Of a DNA stretch of 64,000 nt, positions 60,429-64,000 are shown piece after piece. Position numbers and translations under genes: made by a program. The notes below the pieces were generated by a model. The model did not search any database. It was not told where the DNA came from and saw nothing but the letters and a program-made list of their open reading frames with translations. Numbering within the stretch: the stretch's first letter is position 1; the number at the start of each line of letters is the position of its first letter. The stretch covers positions 22,151-86,150 of the forward strand of contig CAJWAO010000001.1 in the NCBI GenBank assembly GCA_913020765.1, written 5' to 3'. The stretch is from an uncultured Flavobacteriales bacterium (GTDB taxonomy: Bacteria; Bacteroidota; Bacteroidia; Flavobacteriales_D; Crocinitomicaceae).

Positions 60429-60839
60429 ATGAAATTAGCAATAATTAATGGTCCAAATTTAAATCTTTTGGGTTCTCGTGAACCCTCTATCTATGGAACA
60501 GAAAGTTTTGATGATTTTTTCAAGCGTCTTTGTACTCAATTCGATGTGCAATTGTCTTATTTTCAATCCAATATCGAAGGTGAACTCATAAATGAACTGC
60601 AGAAATCGGATTTTGATGGATTCATTCTTAATGCCGGAGGGTATACCCATACAAGTGTTGCCTTAAGGGATTGTATTGCTGCGATTTCGGTGCCTGTTGT
60701 GGAAGTTCATATATCTAACATTCATGCTCGTGAAACCTTTCGGCACGAATCATTGCTTTCACCGGTTTGTGTCGGAAGTATAATTGGTTTAGGCATGGAT
60801 GGATATGCCCTTGCTATTCGTTTCTTTATAAATAAATGA
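60429..60839 (+). CDS. aroQ: Type II 3-dehydroquinate dehydratase
   Basis: LAIINGPNLNLLGSREPSIYG, YFQSNIEGELINELQ, LNAGGYTHTSVALRDCI, EVHISNIHARETFRHESLLSPVCVGSIIGLG; in-frame GTG lies at 60426. Confidence 0.95.
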   Translation: MKLAIINGPNLNLLGSREPSIYGTESFDDFFKRLCTQFDVQLSYFQSNIEGELINELQKSDFDGFILNAGGYTHTSVALRDCIAAISVPVVEVHISNIHARETFRHESLLSPVCVGSIIGLGMDGYALAIRFFINK

Positions 60840-60878
60840 ACCAATCAAAGGAATAGATGTACAGAAGTAAAAAATAAA

Positions 60879-61577
60879 ATGAAAAGTTTTCTTCTTTGTA
60901 CGCTCATTGGTTAGGCTTTGTGCACCCCTATTATTGATCAGGTGGAGCCTCTTGATCAAAAAAAATCTTCTATCATTCAAGGAAAATCAGATCGTAAAAT
61001 TCAGCTAGTGATTTTATTTGATACCTCCAGCAGTATGGATGGCCTGCTCAATCAGGCAAAGTCAAGGTTATGGGAAATTGTAAATGAATCCAGTGCACTT
61101 CGTTATCAGGGAGAAATACCATCATCGGAAATAGCCATCTACGATTATGGAAATTCTGGTATTCAGAACAACTTATTCGTCAGAAAACAGCTTGACTTTA
61201 CATCTGATTTAGATTTGGTTTCTCAAAAACTATTTGCGCTAAACACAAATGGAGGTAATGAATATTGTGGTGCAGTAATCGACGATGCATTAAATGAATT
61301 AACATGGTCCTCGGATGCAAGAGATGTAAAGATGATTTATATTGCTGGAAATGAACCCTTTAATCAAGGACCAGTCAACTATCAAGAGGTGTGTGCACTG
61401 GCAAGGGGAAAGGAAGTACTCGTAAATACAATTTATTGCGGCGATCACATGCAAGGAGTAAGGAAACTATGGAAGGATGGCGCAATCGAAGCAAATGGGG
61501 AAGATGACTTAGGCACTATAATCAACAAAAGTATATTAAATAAGGCGATTGGTTTAGGATTTGATAGGCTTGAATAA
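60879..61577 (+). pseudogene. VWA-domain lipoprotein-like gene interrupted by in-frame TAG at 60912-60914 (or a shorter CDS starting at TTG 60918)
   Basis: ATG at 60879 reads MKSFLLCTLIG*ALCTPIIDQVEP... in the same frame as the VWA ORF (QLVILFDTSSSMDGLL MIDAS motif). Confidence 0.6.
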
Positions 61578-61608
61578 GATTTAATACTATTTGTATTACT
61601 TTCGCAGT

Positions 61609-62433
61609 ATGGAAGATGTTATTCTGTATTTTGAAAGTATAGACCCGGTTTACGCAGCCCTTCTCGCCACAATGTTTACTTGGCTCGTAACTGCACTTGG
61701 TGCATCCTTGGTTTTCTTCTTTAAGTCAATGCATAGAGGTGTTTTAGATGGTATGTTGGGCTTTACAGGAGGTGTAATGGTAGCTGCTAGCTTTTGGTCA
61801 CTTCTTAATCCCTCTATTGAGCTGTCCGAACGGATGTATCCGAATATGATTTGGATGCCTGCTGCTGTCGGCTTTTTGACTGGAGCTCTCTTTCTTTTCT
61901 TTTTAGATAAGAGCCTACCGCATCTTCACATCAATTTTAAGGAGTCTGAAAAAGAAGGGGTGAAAACCCAATTTCATAAAACTACTCTACTTGTATTGGC
62001 GATAACCTTGCATAATATTCCGGAGGGTTTGGCCGTTGGCGTCTTATTTGGTGCGTGCGCCCATGGTATTGAAGGTGCGTCAATTGCAGGAGCTGTAACC
62101 TTAGCCATCGGTATAGGGATTCAAAATTTCCCCGAAGGTTTTGCAGTAGCGATGCCATTGCGAAGGGCAGGCGCGAGTAGGTTCAAAAGTTTTTGGTTCG
62201 GACAACTTTCTGCGATTGTCGAGCCAATTGCAGGAGTTATTGGTGCTTTGGCAGTAATTTACATGGAACCCATTCTTCCATTTGCCTTGGCTTTTGCAGC
62301 AGGTGCGATGATTTTTGTGGTCGTTGAGGAGGTCATCCCTGAAACCCAAAGAGACCGCTTTACTGATGTTGCTGTTCTTGGTTTCATAGCTGGTTTTTTA
62401 GTGATGATGATATTGGACGTTGCTTTAGGGTAA
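61609..62433 (+). CDS. ZIP family metal transporter
   Basis: AITLHNIPEGLAVGVLFG and AIGIGIQNFPEGFAVAMPLR ZIP motifs; start moved from 61591. Confidence 0.93.
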   Translation: MEDVILYFESIDPVYAALLATMFTWLVTALGASLVFFFKSMHRGVLDGMLGFTGGVMVAASFWSLLNPSIELSERMYPNMIWMPAAVGFLTGALFLFFLDKSLPHLHINFKESEKEGVKTQFHKTTLLVLAITLHNIPEGLAVGVLFGACAHGIEGASIAGAVTLAIGIGIQNFPEGFAVAMPLRRAGASRFKSFWFGQLSAIVEPIAGVIGALAVIYMEPILPFALAFAAGAMIFVVVEEVIPETQRDRFTDVAVLGFIAGFLVMMILDVALG

Positions 62434-62449
62434 ATCCAAAGACCTATTT

Positions 62450-62722
62450 TCAATATACCGGTTCCCAGAGCTCTATTTTGTTTCCTTCTTTATCGAAAAT
62501 ATACGAATATCTTTTACGCTGGCCTTCAATAATTTCGTCCTCTATCTCGATTTCTTCACTCTTAAGTACCTCTAGTAAATGTTTCAGGTTCTCAACCTGA
62601 TATTTAGTTTTGTTGGTGGAGCCCAAGCCCTTATCGCATTCCTTGTTTAGTAGGGATAGTTTTGAAAAGAGATCAAGGTAATTTGAATATTCCTCGAGGT
62701 CTCCTAGTGTTTGTTTCTTCAT
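62450..62722 (-). CDS. Half-size VOC/glyoxalase-like protein
   Basis: C-terminal half YQVENLKHLLEVLKSEEIEIEDEI...YIFDKEGNKIELWEP matches the second half of single-domain VOC proteins; N-terminal half does not. Confidence 0.55.
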   Translation of the reverse strand: MKKQTLGDLEEYSNYLDLFSKLSLLNKECDKGLGSTNKTKYQVENLKHLLEVLKSEEIEIEDEIIEGQRKRYSYIFDKEGNKIELWEPVY

Positions 62723-63004
62723 TTAGTCCATAGTGTTGTTGTTTTATTCATACTACGGAATTATCTCACTTGCATGTGATTATTTCTAAGGCGACTGTAG
62801 CTGCCAAGGTCTCACCTGATTGAGACGTAGTTTTAAACGTTTAAGTTGCAAGAAAATTGTTTGAAAGGATATAATTAATGTTTTGTTAACATTGGCATGG
62901 AGAATACTAATTTTATTACCGCGATGCAAACTTGTATATTTCAAGTTGACATTGTTAAAATTTAGAATCTTGCTATTGGTTGAGTTGAGGAAAGTAAAGT
63001 GCGA

Positions 63005-64000
63005 TTAATGTAAAATTAGCCTTCCTGTATCCCTATTATCTTGATATTTGATAATGTAGGTATATAATCCTGAATTTAACGCTGAAAGATTGATCGCCTC
63101 ATGCCCTGAATGAATGCCATTATAGGTCTTTCTTCCTTCGACTGAAAAAAGTTCAACCGAAATAATTTGTTCACCTGCTCCAAATAATTGTACGCTTTTT
63201 TCAAAGGATGGATTTGGAACGAGTTGGGGGTCAATGCTTCCTTTGTCTAATTCATTGAGGGAAGATCCATTTGGACAATAATTGCCATCAGGAGCATTTT
63301 GAGGTAGCTTGTATTGAGGGTCCGTAATGAGTGCATATCCGAGAACATCCATAGATTCGAGAAGTGCTTGCGAACAAGGTTCCCATTCATTGGCAATGCC
63401 ACTGCAAGTTTGTGGATCATTGAGAATGTCCATATTTGCCACTTGCATCCAATACAAGTATTCAATAGCCATACATTGGTAATCACAGGTGAAATCATCA
63501 TAATGATACCAGGCTTCCTCTGGATAACTATTTGGAACACTCATAAATTGACCGCCCCTTGCGACGTCCATTGCTGCCGACAATAAAGAGGAGTTTGGTT
63601 CTAATGAAAATGCTTCAGGATATATATTGACATGCCCGACTGAATTAATGGTATGCATGATTTCTTCAACGCTCGCGTCCGCTCCCCAATAACCTGGTTG
63701 AAACGGGTCTATTTCTTGCTGCCACAATACTGCACCAACGCCATCACCATCGTAATTATCGAAAAAAGTATTCATCCCTGGACTACCATCCGATGTAAAA
63801 ATAGGCATGAGCGCCTGCCTATCTTGAAGCGCAGAGAGTAAAGCAGGGTCGTCAACCACTCCATCTTCATCATTATCTAATAGCTCAGCAAAAATAGCTG
63901 CAGCGTGAAGTACTTTCTCATCAGGTACATTCTCCTCTGCGTAGATGCCACACCCAAATACTTCTATATATTTTGAGAATATATTCAGTCCAGGACCAGA
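63005..64000 (-). CDS. T9SS-exported protein with type A C-terminal sorting domain, family unknown (partial, runs off right edge)
   Basis: Frame is open from 63859 to 64000; C-terminus LVPNPSFEKSVQLFG...INLSALNSGLYTYIIKYQDNRDTGRLILH; Ca-loop-like LDNDEDGVVDDP; Cys-rich YHYDDFTCDYQCMAIEYLYW. Confidence 0.75.
   Translation of the reverse strand, partial: SGPGLNIFSKYIEVFGCGIYAEENVPDEKVLHAAAIFAELLDNDEDGVVDDPALLSALQDRQALMPIFTSDGSPGMNTFFDNYDGDGVGAVLWQQEIDPFQPGYWGADASVEEIMHTINSVGHVNIYPEAFSLEPNSSLLSAAMDVARGGQFMSVPNSYPEEAWYHYDDFTCDYQCMAIEYLYWMQVANMDILNDPQTCSGIANEWEPCSQALLESMDVLGYALITDPQYKLPQNAPDGNYCPNGSSLNELDKGSIDPQLVPNPSFEKSVQLFGAGEQIISVELFSVEGRKTYNGIHSGHEAINLSALNSGLYTYIIKYQDNRDTGRLILH

Noticed and set aside
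1-64000. CRISPR arrays, toxin-antitoxin pairs, restriction-modification, prophage or transposase genes
   Set aside because: None recognised on reading the ORF translations and the intergenic sequence

Overview
This 64 kb window looks like ordinary, gene-dense chromosome from a Bacteroidota bacterium, probably a marine Flavobacteriia-type lineage. The lineage call rests on TAnnTTTG-type -7 boxes, type IX secretion (T9SS) proteins, a Bat operon, TonB receptors, and DUF4295/DUF4249/DUF4494 family proteins. I found no prophage, transposon, CRISPR array or defence island. Main blocks, left to right: (1) a tight eight-gene minus-strand operon (2455-8600) of ECF sigma factor, crtI, crtB, idi, PTPS/QueD-like, flavin reductase, photolyase and PrxQ/Bcp, which looks like a photoprotection operon; (2) a tyrosine catabolism pair (HGD, HPPD); (3) translation genes frr, pyrH, tsf, rpsB, rpsI and rplM, where S2 carries a long acidic then histone-H1-like tail; (4) a PorV-like plus large C25/PorU-like pair; (5) a tRNA-His with terminator; (6) a MoxR/DUF58/BatA-B-C-D operon followed by a primary sigma factor; (7) priA, two adjacent FKBPs, cdd, pdxH and an M16 peptidase; (8) ftsY, DUF4295, L33, L28, xerD and aroQ; (9) a VWA protein whose signal peptide is interrupted by an in-frame TAG; (10) a T9SS cargo protein running off the right edge. 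No wholly new system is demonstrated. The best leads are the light/oxidative-stress operon with its palindromic control region, the S2 tail, the interrupted VWA lipoprotein, the PorV/PorU2-like pair and the uncharacterised T9SS cargo. All family calls come from reading the translations; no database search was run.
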